A stretch of DNA of 64,000 bases, from NCBI GenBank assembly GCA_964036155.1, contig OZ038423.1, positions 31,697,249 through 31,761,248 of the forward strand, in the 5' to 3' direction. A program made the position numbers and the translations under genes. The stretch comes from Diploscapter coronatus (taxonomy: Eukaryota > Nematoda > Chromadorea > Rhabditida > Rhabditidae). Under the pieces are notes generated by a model. The model was given only the letters and a program-made list of their open reading frames with translations, did no database searches and had not been told where the DNA came from. This document shows, in pieces, positions 24,712-35,117 of this stretch (position 1 is the stretch's first letter; each line of letters opens with the position of its first letter).

Positions 24712-26745
24712 TGACACGTTCTTCGTAAAAATCGAGTTTTCTATAAAGGGGGGTGGTACCCAAGAAGTTGACCCTCAATATTCGAGCTGATTTTTTGTTC
24801 CTGGGGGTTTTCGACTACGCTGATTACGAATATGACGGTTAAAACTCGATCCAATCACTTGTTCCACATGTTCCGGAAGGTCCGCATACGGTAGTTCCGA
24901 AAAATTCTATTTTCGTTATTCGGCATGGGAAAAATTCAGCTTTGGTATCAAAATGCTCGCAGAGACCAACTGAACACGATTCTGAAAAGGTCTCGTCGAA
25001 ATGACACTAAATAAGGAAGTTATGATGAACATAGTGAAACATATGGAAAATGTCATATTAAGTTTTCGCTTCTTTTAATTTTTAATTCTTTAAAAACCCC
25101 AGATTCCGTGAGTTATTTATACCGGGAAGTGGCCCAGGTCTTCTAGTTTCTGGAACACTTGACCGTTTTCCTATAGACTGCCCGCTAGAGAAGAAATGTC
25201 ACTTCTTCGAAGAGTTGTCATGACTCATTTTTGCCTAGTTTGATTTCAAAAATTCATAACTTCCATAATTCTAAACCAAATTCGATAATTCTTTTTTTAT
25301 TCGATAGAATTTAATCCATAGATTATTAGGCAATAAAATAAGAATTTTTTTCGAATACCAATTTCTGCAGAAATGCGCACTTTTCGCGTCATGGTTGCGT
25401 ATTTTTCAACCTGTCCTGGGTTTACGCGTAAATGGCGTTGGAAAAATTCGTCCTTCCAGTATGTTGCGTAGATGGACATGGTGAACAACTTTGTTTCAGG
25501 ACCGACCTCGAATTCAAATTGGTATGAGCTCCAGAATTTTTTAAAGTTCAACGGCTAACTATTGCAAAGTGCCTTTAGGGCAGTAAACTTCAAAAATTCA
25601 TAGCTTCCTATATTTCACACCAAATTTCATGATTACTTTTTTATTTTGTAGATCTTGAGTAGGAGAATAAATTCTAAATATAAAGAAAATTTATAGAAAT
25701 TAATTTTGGCGGGAGAAATTAGCCTAAGTTACTCTATATACCCGTACTGTGTTTACAAGGGTAATGTGAGTTAAAGTTGGAATTTTCAATAAAATCTTGT
25801 AGAGCCCTTCAAATTGAACAAATTGTATCCAGAACTTATTTTAGAATGTGCACACACAGAGAGATATGAATTTTTGAAATTTACTGCCCTAAAGGCACTT
25901 TGCAATAGTTAGCCGTTGAACTTAAAAAAATTCTAGAGCTCAAACAAATGTGAATCTGAGATCGGTTCTGAAACAAAGTTGTTCACCATGTCCATCTACG
26001 CAACATACTGGAAGGACGAATTTTTCCAACGCCATTTACGCGTAAACCCAGGACAGGTTGAAAAATACGCAACCATGACGCGAAAAGTGCGCATTTCTGC
26101 AGAAATTGGTATTCGAAAAAAATTCTTATTTTATTGCCTAATAATCTATGGATTAAATTCTATCGAATAAAAAAAGAATTATCGAATTTGGTTTAGAATT
26201 ATGGAAGTTATGAATTTTTGAAATCAAACTAGGCAAAAATGAGTCATGACAACTCTTCGAAGAAGTGACATTTCTTCTCTAGCGGGCAGTCTATAGGAAA
26301 ACGGTCAAGTGTTCCAGAAACTAGAAGACCTGGGCCACTTCCCGGTATAAATAACTCACGGAATCTGGGGTTTTTAAAGAATTAAAAATTAAAAGAAGCG
26401 AAAACTTAATATGACATTTTCCATATGTTTCACTATGTTCATCATAACTTCCTTATTTAGTGTCATTTCGACGAGACCTTTTCAGAATCGTGTTCAGTTG
26501 GTCTCTGCGAGCATTTTGATACCAAAGCTGAATTTTTCCCATGCCGAATAACGAAAATAGAATTTTTCGGAACTACCGTATGCGGACCTTCCGGAACATG
26601 TGGAACAAGTGATTGGATCGAGTTTTAACCGTCATATTCGTAATCAGCGTAGTCGAAAACCCCCAGGAACAAAAAATCAGCTCGAATATTGAGGGTCAAC
26701 TTCTTGGGTACCACCCCATACTCGATTCTTACGAAGAACGTGTCA
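24712..26745. mobile_element. Foldback (long inverted repeat) element with TA target duplication
   Basis: The left arm 24712-25606 and right arm 25869-26745 are near-identical inverted copies of about 0.88 kb around a 262-bp spacer. The termini are TGACACGTTCTTCGTAA and its complement, each flanked by TA. A small indel distinguishes the arms near the ends (left has CTATAAAGGGGG where the right has ATG only). Both arms contain the same short reading frame in mirrored orientation (about 25297-25551 on minus, 25979-26170 on plus), which is simply a result of the palindrome. No transposase is visible, so it is non-autonomous; the TA duplication suggests Tc1/mariner-type mobilisation. Confidence 0.88.
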
Positions 26746-28597
26746 TATATCTGGAAAGCGTTACCCATGGTTGACACTTCAGGTTTTGTTTCATTTTGAA
26801 CACTCTTTGAACCAAGATATAATACTACTGTCCAGCTGATCGTTGATATCTAAATTAATTTTTAGTTACTTTTGTATATGAAATAATTATATAATTTTCA
26901 AACGTCGTAACTCAAATCACACAATAGAAAAATGAATTTAGTTTTATTGGCAGTAACCCCTATTCACAAAATGAATATATGTCACTGCGCACCAAATATT
27001 TTGATGCGCAGTGAGTCTTCCGTCTATCATCTTCGGATTAAAGTGTTCTTTAAATCTTTTTCTCACTGATTTCAATCTCAATGCATTATCATTTCTTCGA
27101 AAATGTTATAAACACGATGAATTAGAGTTGAATTGATATTTGTAAAAGCCCGATTAAAAAGTTAGGCCTTAAAAGGTATCCCGGATCAGATTTTGCATCC
27201 TGTCCCTCTGATGTCCGAGTTTAACAGCTAAGAGGTCAAATAAATCAACTGTGTTTAATTTACTTACATACTGCACGCATAAAGGTATCATGGTATATAG
27301 TATCCTTCGATTATCAGATTTATGTTGCGGATTTGTCGATAATCTTGCCAAATCACGAAATTTGAAATATAGAACGAAGTAGAGAAGCGAGGCAATGAGA
27401 GCCAGAATATCCAAAGATGAGGATGATATTAACTAAATATGTTGAATTATTGTGCGATTTCTAATGCAACAAAATATAAAAGATAATAAAATAGAATGAA
27501 GTAGCGTAAGAAAGGGTTATCACAGTGTCGAACAAAATTATTGGATAATCCTCATTCTGTGTCGAGATCAAAAATTTCAAAATTTGCACTGCACTGATTG
27601 AATTAGCTGAATTTTTGAAAACAAATATTGTACGTGGAAAACATGAAATTATGCTAAAGTTCAGCCAAATCTGAAGAAGTGCAAGCGACTTTTCTAAACA
27701 TTGACACAGGGATAGAAGATAGGTGACTCGAAACTTTTATCTTCTATTGTATCATAACTAGAGAGGCTAAGTGTTTTTTTCTTCGAAAAACCAACGACAC
27801 CATCATTTCGGACCCATTTATTACCCTATTTGATGTTTTGGTTTCATGAAATTACCAACTAATTAATGATAATTGAAACGGCGGAAAATTCATGCGTTCT
27901 TTCTCTCCCTTGAAAGAAGTAGACTTGGCCTCTCTAGTCATAACACTTTACACATGGTTAAAGTATTGAAAACGTGATGTCTACAACTTACAATTAGAAT
28001 TGGTCCATATTCGAATTTTTCATAGTAATATATAGATATGATCATAATAATAAAATTCACTAAATGTAGAATTATCGCAAACGCTATAATGCAATGAACG
28101 ATCCTTTTCAGGTTATCCCTGCAATTTTCATTATATTAATAGTGCAAATGGTTTTTCACTTACTTGGTAAGCAGATTTGTTAGTCGTGGTGGTTCATATA
28201 TGAGCACAAGTCGTTGGATAATAAGGCAGATGCTAAGCAATGCTACGGTTGAACTCACTATCGGAATCAAGAAGTAGAGGCAAATGGCGAGATTAAGAAC
28301 ATATATGATAATTTGCACAGCAAAACAGTAAGCTAGCAAGATCTCAACCTGTAATTTAAGGAATGATGAAATGGCTTTTTGTATATATGACGAAATGATG
28401 AAATGATGAAATGAGAAAACGATATTGTGACGTTTTAAATCGAGAGTATTTATGAAATAGTGTAGGCAATAATCGAACTTCAACGTTTCCAATTCAAGAA
28501 CTCATTTCGTCATTTGCGAACTTCTTACCAAATAAATAAATAGATTATCAGGATCGTTCTTATGTAAGTCTAAATTACTTTTCTAAAAATGAGTGTA

Positions 28598-29128
28598 CAG
28601 TGACAGTCAAAAGTTTGGAACAATTGTGATTCTGAATGCAGCCTGGTAGGACCAATAATTGTAGATCAATTCGAGTGGAAATTGGCAAGAATTCTCAATA
28701 CAGTGTAACGGGATCGAACTGTGATTACGATCACTGTCTCTATCCCTAACTCTTTCATCTCTAGCTTTGCATGCTCCTCCCCTTGCCATGACAGTCTCTT
28801 CCCAGTCTTACCTAGAGGATTTCCTCTCTGTACAACACCTAACTGCAAGCTTATTTTCTCCTTTTCCCCTCTCACTACACTATTGGACTCACATACTCCA
28901 TGTTGAGTATTGAACATGGACTCTATCTCGTAATCTCTAAATATCTCAATCATGCTAGGAGAATTAATACAATGTTCGGAAGTCAAGGCATTTCTATACC
29001 CCATCGAGCAAAAAGTATTACAACAGAGAAGAATATGTGTGCGAAGTTTCATTCTAATTAATCCGCAATTATGGTACAACCAGTCTGCATTCATAATGAT
29101 AATTTTTCAAAACTTTCAATCGCCACTG
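28598..29128. mobile_element. Tc1/mariner-type MITE, 531 bp, in receptor intron 3
   Basis: It begins CAGTGACAGTCAAAAGTTTG and ends with the complement of CAGTGGCGATTGAAAGTTTT; both ends continue with a shared GAATGCAG block about 37 bases in. It is flanked by TA on both sides (28596-28597 and 29129-29130). CAGTG..CAAAAGTTT is the typical end of Tc1-like transposons. The interior has no transposase signature, so it is a deletion derivative or MITE. Confidence 0.75.
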
Positions 29129-30235
29129 TATAGAGAATTTTAACAAATGCGAATTACCATAAAAATTGAACAATAATACAAATATAAAGCCCGTGACAAA
29201 TGTTGTTAATAATAATGCAACTAATACAGCCGGAAATAAACTTGCGGACCTTCTCATTTGATAATATATTGGGTAATAAGGTGCCTATAATCAATAATTT
29301 TATAATATTTGTCAAATAAGTCAAATTACATCCTTTAATTCCAATAATTCTCTGTCGGAAATTCTTAATAGTAGATTAGGTATAGTAATTATAAAAATAA
29401 ATATAATGAGAATAATAGTCACAACCAAAATTTTATCTTCGTATTGTTTAATGAATTCAATAGCATCTAACGCTGAAAAATCATATTTTAATTAAGACCC
29501 TATAAAAAATTTTCATATAGCGATATTATTATGGAGAGATTTTTTATTCCTTAAATTAATATATCTTACTTCTATTATATCCTTCCATTTCCATAGGTAA
29601 AATTAGTGAAAAATTAGAGAATTTTATAAGTACCAATAGAGCCGAAATTTATCGCAGTCTTGATACATTCTAGAAAGACTTCAAGTTATATACCTCAATC
29701 GACAGGTGAATTAGAACGACATTAGAAACAAAATCTATTTATTCCATTTTCTTCGTCTTGATGCAAATAAAATATCATCGACTTCTTCAAATGCAGGTGA
29801 GTTCGACTTCAATTAAAATCCTCATTAAAATCGCTTCTAATGTCATTCAAATTCTTTACAATTTGCGATTATTTTAGGTAGAGAGACCGCAAGCTCCGCC
29901 CACTTTGTGCGGGCGGACAAAATCAAGAAAGAAAACTTTGTCAAAAATTTCAAAAAACTCGAGAAAATTTGCGAATTGATTTTTTTATTTTTCTTTTCCT
30001 ACTATTAAATATAAGCCTAGGGAGCATTTTTGCTTCCGGAACATGCCCCTGAAACTTGTCTTGAGCCGGCCAAAACGTACAGTGAAAATTTCAAATCGCT
30101 CGTTTGAGCTTCATAGGCCGTGCTCATCAGCGCTCACGCGGAACATGAAAGATTACATTTTTCTTGTTAGCGTGCTGTTCGCACCGCCCCCTTGTGCGAA
30201 GGGCACTGCGACTGTCAAGTTTTTTACAATGGACA

Positions 30236-30525
30236 ATAGTAGTAGTGATGTATTAAAATCCTGTCTGTGTTTCGACCCCTCAGCTCCAGTTGACAGTCGA
30301 ATTTCTCGAATCGCTGATATGAATCATGCAAGAAAGGATCATTTGCTCATTGTCGCTAACGAGAAATTGTATGCAATCGGAGGGTGAGCTGAGATTTTGC
30401 ATATCTTTATATGAAATAGTTGTTAACTTAGATTTAAAACTCTTCTTATGTAAATTATTGTAACTCAATCGAGGAATACGATCCGCAAACGAATGAATGG
30501 CGAGAAGTCGGAAAAATAGCATAAA
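30236..30525 (+). pseudogene. Relic of the kelch module (last blade only)
   Basis: 30250-30384 encodes the block [21 protein letters not shown] ending LYAIGG, as in every kelch module downstream. A standard 47-nt intron follows (GTGAGCTGAG to TTAACTTAG), but the next exon reads into TAA before reaching the expected [13 protein letters not shown] block, which is in another frame. The end still carries EVGKIA and a stop, followed at about 30570-30640 by the flank sequence (CATGATACAGACAATTCTC) that follows the intact kelch genes. It is therefore a truncated, frameshifted left edge of the cluster. Confidence 0.75.
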
Positions 30526-31196
30526 ATAAAGCTTGGCTATAATAATCTCAGATTTCATATAGAAATTTTATTCAATAAAGTATGAAATAATAATTCAATT
30601 TCAATGCACATGATACAGACAATTCTCAAACACTACGTTACATGATTTCCTCTTTCACTTTTTCTGTATCTCTCAGCGAGAGAGATAAAGATTCGTCATA
30701 ATATCCGTCATAGCATTCGTCATAAATCAGTAATTGGCCTATTGACATAGCGATGGTTACGGTTATTCTCTCTTTAAAGAGGAAAATGTGCACCTCTTCA
30801 TTTCGCGCACGCTATTTATTCGCTTTTTTTATTTTTTCGTCCGTTGCTTATATTGTGAAAAGGGGAATAATTTCATGTAGTGATAACAAAAGAAATTCCA
30901 ATATTTGAGAAAGTGGTAAAAAACATTAATATTGCTCTTACTATTAAATATTATAAATGAAAACCCTTATATATACTTCCAATTCTCCTCTATGAAATTC
31001 TTAACCTATTTTCATTTCTCCACAGGTGTTGATAAGTCATCTCGATTTTACGCATTTTTATTTCCCGATTCTGAAATATTGTAGTTTTAAAACTAAAATG
31101 TGTGTCATCAATGACTTATATTCTCTTATTGCAAGGTCTATCGTTTGCAATAATTCACAATACTTTGGAGAGAAGAGTTTCGTAACTCTCAACCTA

Positions 31197-31271
31197 TTCT
31201 GGAAGGTTGAGAGTCCGTCCAGAGATACAGACGCCAGGATAGAATAGTTAAAGGGCGGAGTCATATATAAA
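31197..31271 (+). promoter_or_regulatory. Heat-shock-element-like site and TATA box of the Hsp70 gene
   Basis: TTCTGGAA at 31197-31204 is a head-to-tail HSE pair (TTCnnGAA) followed by GGTT, a degenerate third unit. TATATAAA lies at 31264-31271, about 60 bp downstream of the HSE and about 185 bp before the Hsp70 ATG at 31455. The spacing HSE, TATA, short leader is typical of inducible Hsp70 genes. Confidence 0.6.
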
Positions 31272-31454
31272 GCGGCGTTCTCAATAGTTAACTCTCTTCT
31301 TCTACCTTTTTCTTTACATCGTTCTACAGTATTCGCTTCGCTTTTACTTTATTGTATTCTATATTAGGAAATAAATTTTTACCTATTTCGTGCAGTTCTA
31401 CTTATAACAACCTAAGTGTAGCATAAGCTTAGCACACCCTAAGTAGCCTGCACA

Positions 31455-34068
31455 ATGTGTGACAATCCGGGAAAGATCTTCATTGGGATTGATTTGGGGA
31501 CGACGCGATGCTGTGTGGCGATTGTTGATGATACTGGGAAAGTGCAGACAATTCCAAATGATCTGGGTAATTCTCATAAAAATAATCACATTTTTCTTTA
31601 AATTTAGGAAGCAATACAACACCTTCGTGGATACTCTACAGCCATAGTAGAGTGAAGGTCGGCCTAGCAGCGATCAACGCTCCGTCAACAGGCAAAAACT
31701 TGGTCTATGATTCGAAGCGATTGATCGGACGTCAATTCAACGATGATTGTGTTGTCAAAGATCGAGCTGGGTGGTCATTTGACGTCGTGAGAGCAAGTAT
31801 TTCCGATGAAAAGGTGCACTACGATTTCCCCATAGCCAATGTGTCATACATTTTAGGGAAAGGCGATGATCAAAATAACAGAAGGACCCCCGAATAGGGT
31901 TACAGACCGATTAATTGCACCAGAAGAGGCGTCGGGCGAGCTGCTGAAAGCGATGAAGCAATACGCTGAGGTAGACTTTAAAAATGCCTGATTCCTGTAA
32001 AGTGGTACGAGTTTCAGTCATATTTGGAAGGCCAAAAAGTGACAAGTGCGGTCATAACAGTTCCAGCATATTTTGATACGCGTCAACGAGAAGCCACTGA
32101 ACGCGCGGCCCAACATGCCGGTCTCACGAACGTCCGACTTCTCACTGAACCGACGGCTGCAGCAATTGCACTTGCTATGAAAAAACATAAAATAAACCGA
32201 ACGATTTTAATCTACGATCTCGGTGGAGGCACCTTCGATGTGTCGATCGGCAGAATCACTGATCAGAAGTTGGAAATTCTAGCCATCGGTGGAGATACGC
32301 ACTTAGGTACTAACGTAGAAGAATCGCATCTTTAAACCATAGGATATCTTCAGGTGGTCAAGACTTTGATGAACTTATCGTCAAGGATTTCATTGCCCAC
32401 TTCGAGAACAAGTATAAGATGCCATTCCCTGATGACAAAGTCATGAGGCGAAGATTGAAAAACCAGTGCCGTGAAGCGAAAGAAAATATCACGGGGATTG
32501 ATTCTGGTCTGACTATTGATGTAATGAGCCAACCCAATATGGATTTATGACTGATGATTTAGATGACATTCAAAGTCGGTGGTACGAACTATCCTCTCGA
32601 GTACAAGATCAGTCGCGCCGAGTTCAATGCGCTCTGTGAACCAAGCTTTCGTTGTACGATGGCTATCATAGATAATGCCCTTCGCGATGCTAAACTGTCG
32701 CAAGATCAAATCGATGATATTGTAAATCAGATTTTTTTCCTGGGTAAAAATGCGATATTTTAGTTGCTCGTCGGTGGTTCGACAAGAATTCCCCGAATCA
32801 AAGAGCTGATTCGCGAAAAGTTCTCTCGGGCGACGATTCTCCAAAATGTGAATCCCGATGAAGCTATCGCTATCGGCGCTGCCATTTATGCTGCTCAACT
32901 TGCAAGAAAAGATAAGCCGGTAATCAGTGACCTATTGTATTCCACATCCCCTTTTCTCTTTTCCTCTACCACACTCCTATACTTTCTCATCGAAAATTGG
33001 GTGTGGAATACAAAAGACCGTAACTCAGTAAAATCCTAACAAAGAAGGAAACAAATTGAATTTAGCCGTCACGTTCGAAAGATGCGAATGACCTCGCCGC
33101 GAGCGATTCCAATAATCTCTACGAGGCAGCGTACATGACCTTGGACATTTGCGAGGTCATTCCATTATCCATCGGCATGGAACTGCGTGGTGGACTCGTC
33201 AAGGTCGTCATCCCGCGCGGAACTCGTTACCCAACCGAGGTAGGATGATTAACCGACTCTATCATCGACGAGTAAATGTTTTAGGAGATCTCGCAAGAAA
33301 CCCGTACAGTAATGGACAATCAGCCCCAATTCAGTTCGGATATCTATGAAGGTGAACGAGCGCGCACTCGCGATAACATCAAAATCGGCACGCTTTTGAT
33401 GAAGGAGCTTACTCCAGCACCACGAGGGAGTCTGCACGTCGTAAGTTTTGAGGGAAAATTTTTACTGATGCCGGAATAAATATTGCAGACCAATTTCCAT
33501 ATCGATCACAATGGAATCCTACGTGTTACACACACTGAAAAATGCTCGAATAGGACGGAGAACTTCACGGTCACTTATGATGGCCCAAGACGTACCGCAG
33601 TAAGTTTTTCAGTTGGGATACAATCATTGATCGTCTCCTTCAGACTGACATTGCCCACTTTGTGACGGATGCGGCGCGCAATCGAGAAGCAGACGAGCAA
33701 TTCCGAAAGGTCTGCAACCTACGTAGGATGTTCGAGACCCACGTCCACAATAAGAAGATGGATATTGCAGCGAACACAACGGTATTGGCAGTTAAAATTA
33801 AAATAACCGTAAAACCTCGAATAGAAGTCGGGAGGTTTTTATTTTCAATATCCCTTGGGAGGGGGCTTCAAATGGGGCAGGACCTCAATTAGAGACTTTA
33901 TTGTAGACATTTTTTCAGCTTTCTGCTTACAAACTTGAATCTGCTCAAACGATCATCGAAGAATACTTGAGCTGGTTGGGCGAATTCCCTGAAGACTACG
34001 AAGCGATCCAGATGAAACTCGAGAAATTTAACAATTCCATTGATGCTATTTTGAATGTTAATGGATAA
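31455..34068 (+). CDS. Hsp70-family chaperone, complete, 634 aa, divergent C-terminus
   Basis: An ATP-driven cytosolic-type chaperone. Twelve exons (31455-31566, 31608-31786, 31857-31970, 32018-32306, 32354-32520, 32563-32721, 32764-32919, 33066-33239, 33285-33440, 33489-33599, 33644-33781, 33919-34068) sum to 635 codons. The nucleotide-binding domain has [14 protein letters not shown] (phosphate 1), [34 protein letters not shown] (phosphate 2) and [10 protein letters not shown] (adenosine motif). The substrate-binding domain follows ([14 protein letters not shown]). The lid is short and the protein ends ILNVNG, without the EEVD tail that cytosolic Hsp70s use to bind TPR co-chaperones and without an ER KDEL signal. 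Exon 3 is joined by the 70-nt intron 31787-31856 to keep frame. Exon base composition is higher in GC than in the Hsp70-kelch genes downstream, so it is an older, separately evolving paralogue. Confidence 0.9.
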
Positions 34069-34274
34069 TAATAATATTTACTGCTTGAGAATTTATTTGA
34101 TCACAACCAATGATTTATCCGTATTTCACGCATTCATGTTTATTAGAGACTCACTTCATTCTTCTATTCAATTTACTCTTTCTCTAATATCTCACCTTTC
34201 TCCCTTTCCCACCAGTGCCGCCTAACGGACACTGCTCATTCCGCCTACATCTTTTCCCTCTCTATTTATATTGT

Positions 34275-34294
34275 TCTCTCTCTCTCTCTCTCTC
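34275..34294. repeat. TC dinucleotide microsatellite
   Basis: An uninterrupted (TC)10 tract in the intergenic region after the Hsp70 gene. The rest of 34069-34490 shows no gene. Confidence 0.9.
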
Positions 34295-34494
34295 AATCAC
34301 TGACTACTGGCCATTTGTCATCCCTTCTTTCCCGACCAGTGAGTCTCATCGTTTGTTTCGGTCTTGGGCGGTCGATCATAATTCCTGTCTAACTATTCTC
34401 CCAAATTGTCTAATTCCTTTGCGGTGCTGCACAATAAATAATTGTTAATAACTCGTGGCTCACGGGCGCCACTCGGCGAGTACAACAAATGTGA

Positions 34495-35040
34495 AATAAT
34501 AGTTTAATTTGAATACACGTGATACAGACAACTCTCGAAGACATCCAAAAGTGATGAGGGATAATTGTAACTCAAATAAATATTCTTCAAAATATTTTGT
34601 TTCAAAAATTCTGTAACCAGATCCAATATTTATTTTAGTAATTTCAATCCATTAATGAATTTCAAAGTATTTTTTTCAAAACATATAGCAGAAATAGTTA
34701 ATCGATTTCTTGTGAATAGCTGTTAAATGTATCCAAGACATATTGTTCGTCAGCAGCAGTAATGTTAGTGATTTTTCTTATTTTCTCTTCTCAGTCAATC
34801 TCTCTTTTTCACTGCCTGATTGATGATGAGGCATTTTCTCTATCATTTTTATATCATCAGTCTATTTAATTTCAGTTCAACATCTTTCAGTATTTGGTAA
34901 ATTTCTTTTATCGTTCCGCTACTATAATTCTGTTCTTCTTAATTCGAAATACCAATGCAAAAATGTAAAGTTTAATTTAAAACCTCATTTGAAGAAAACA
35001 GTTTATATAATCAATATTAAGCCTAATCCTAATGAATTAT
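34495..35040. repeat. Cluster-specific flank repeat, copy 1 (upstream of the first Hsp70-kelch gene)
   Basis: It begins GATACAGACAACTCTCGAAG and carries AAGTGATGAGGGATAATTG, GTTCGTCAGCAGCAG and CCTCATTTGAAGA in the same order as blocks at 38240-38770 and 55530-56010, with shortened copies at 57735-57840 and 30570-30640. Each full copy lies just upstream of a kelch-module gene and just downstream of the previous one, so it marks the tandem duplication unit and probably includes shared 3' UTR and promoter DNA. Confidence 0.8.
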
Positions 35041-35117
35041 AACTCTTTATTCATTTGAGCATAAATGCTTGAAATGTATCGTAAAATAACTAATTTATAG
35101 ATAAAAATAATTGAGAA

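Larger units (their letters stand above)
24403..29594 (-). pseudogene. Nematode-type 7TM chemoreceptor-like gene, interrupted by a foldback element
   Basis: Minus-strand exons: 29594-~29560 (MEMEGYNRT, an N-glycosylation site at an extracellular N-terminus), 29472-29330 (TM1), 29284-29158 (TM2), 28348-28164 (TM3 and loop, IIQRLVLIYE), 28118-27992 (TM4), 27432-27268 (TM5 and start of TM6), 26849-26746 (rest of TM6, ISWTVVLYLG), then after the element 24711-24403 (TM7, SRLLDACLLCITMPISF, and a basic tail KRRQAIRQYF). All phases agree. The foldback element 24712-26745 sits inside the last exon between TM6 and TM7. If the element and one TA are ignored, the frame runs straight through, so the disruption is recent. 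A 531-bp MITE occupies intron 3. The exact serpentine receptor class is not identifiable to me; its probable role is chemosensation in neurons. Confidence 0.72.

Noticed and set aside
25297..26170. Two open frames encoding the same 63-residue sequence on opposite strands
   Set aside because: They are the two arms of the palindromic element read in mirror image. They have no family resemblance and no start context, so they are not taken as genes.
28666..29094. 142-codon minus-strand frame
   Set aside because: It lies inside the Tc1-type MITE, begins at its inverted terminus and has no transposase motif.
31787..31856. A 16-nt intron (GTGTCATACATTTTAG) in the Hsp70 gene
   Set aside because: It gives a workable frame, but a 70-nt intron using the same acceptor and the GTGAGA donor at 31787 gives a better Hsp70 match without needing an impossibly short intron.
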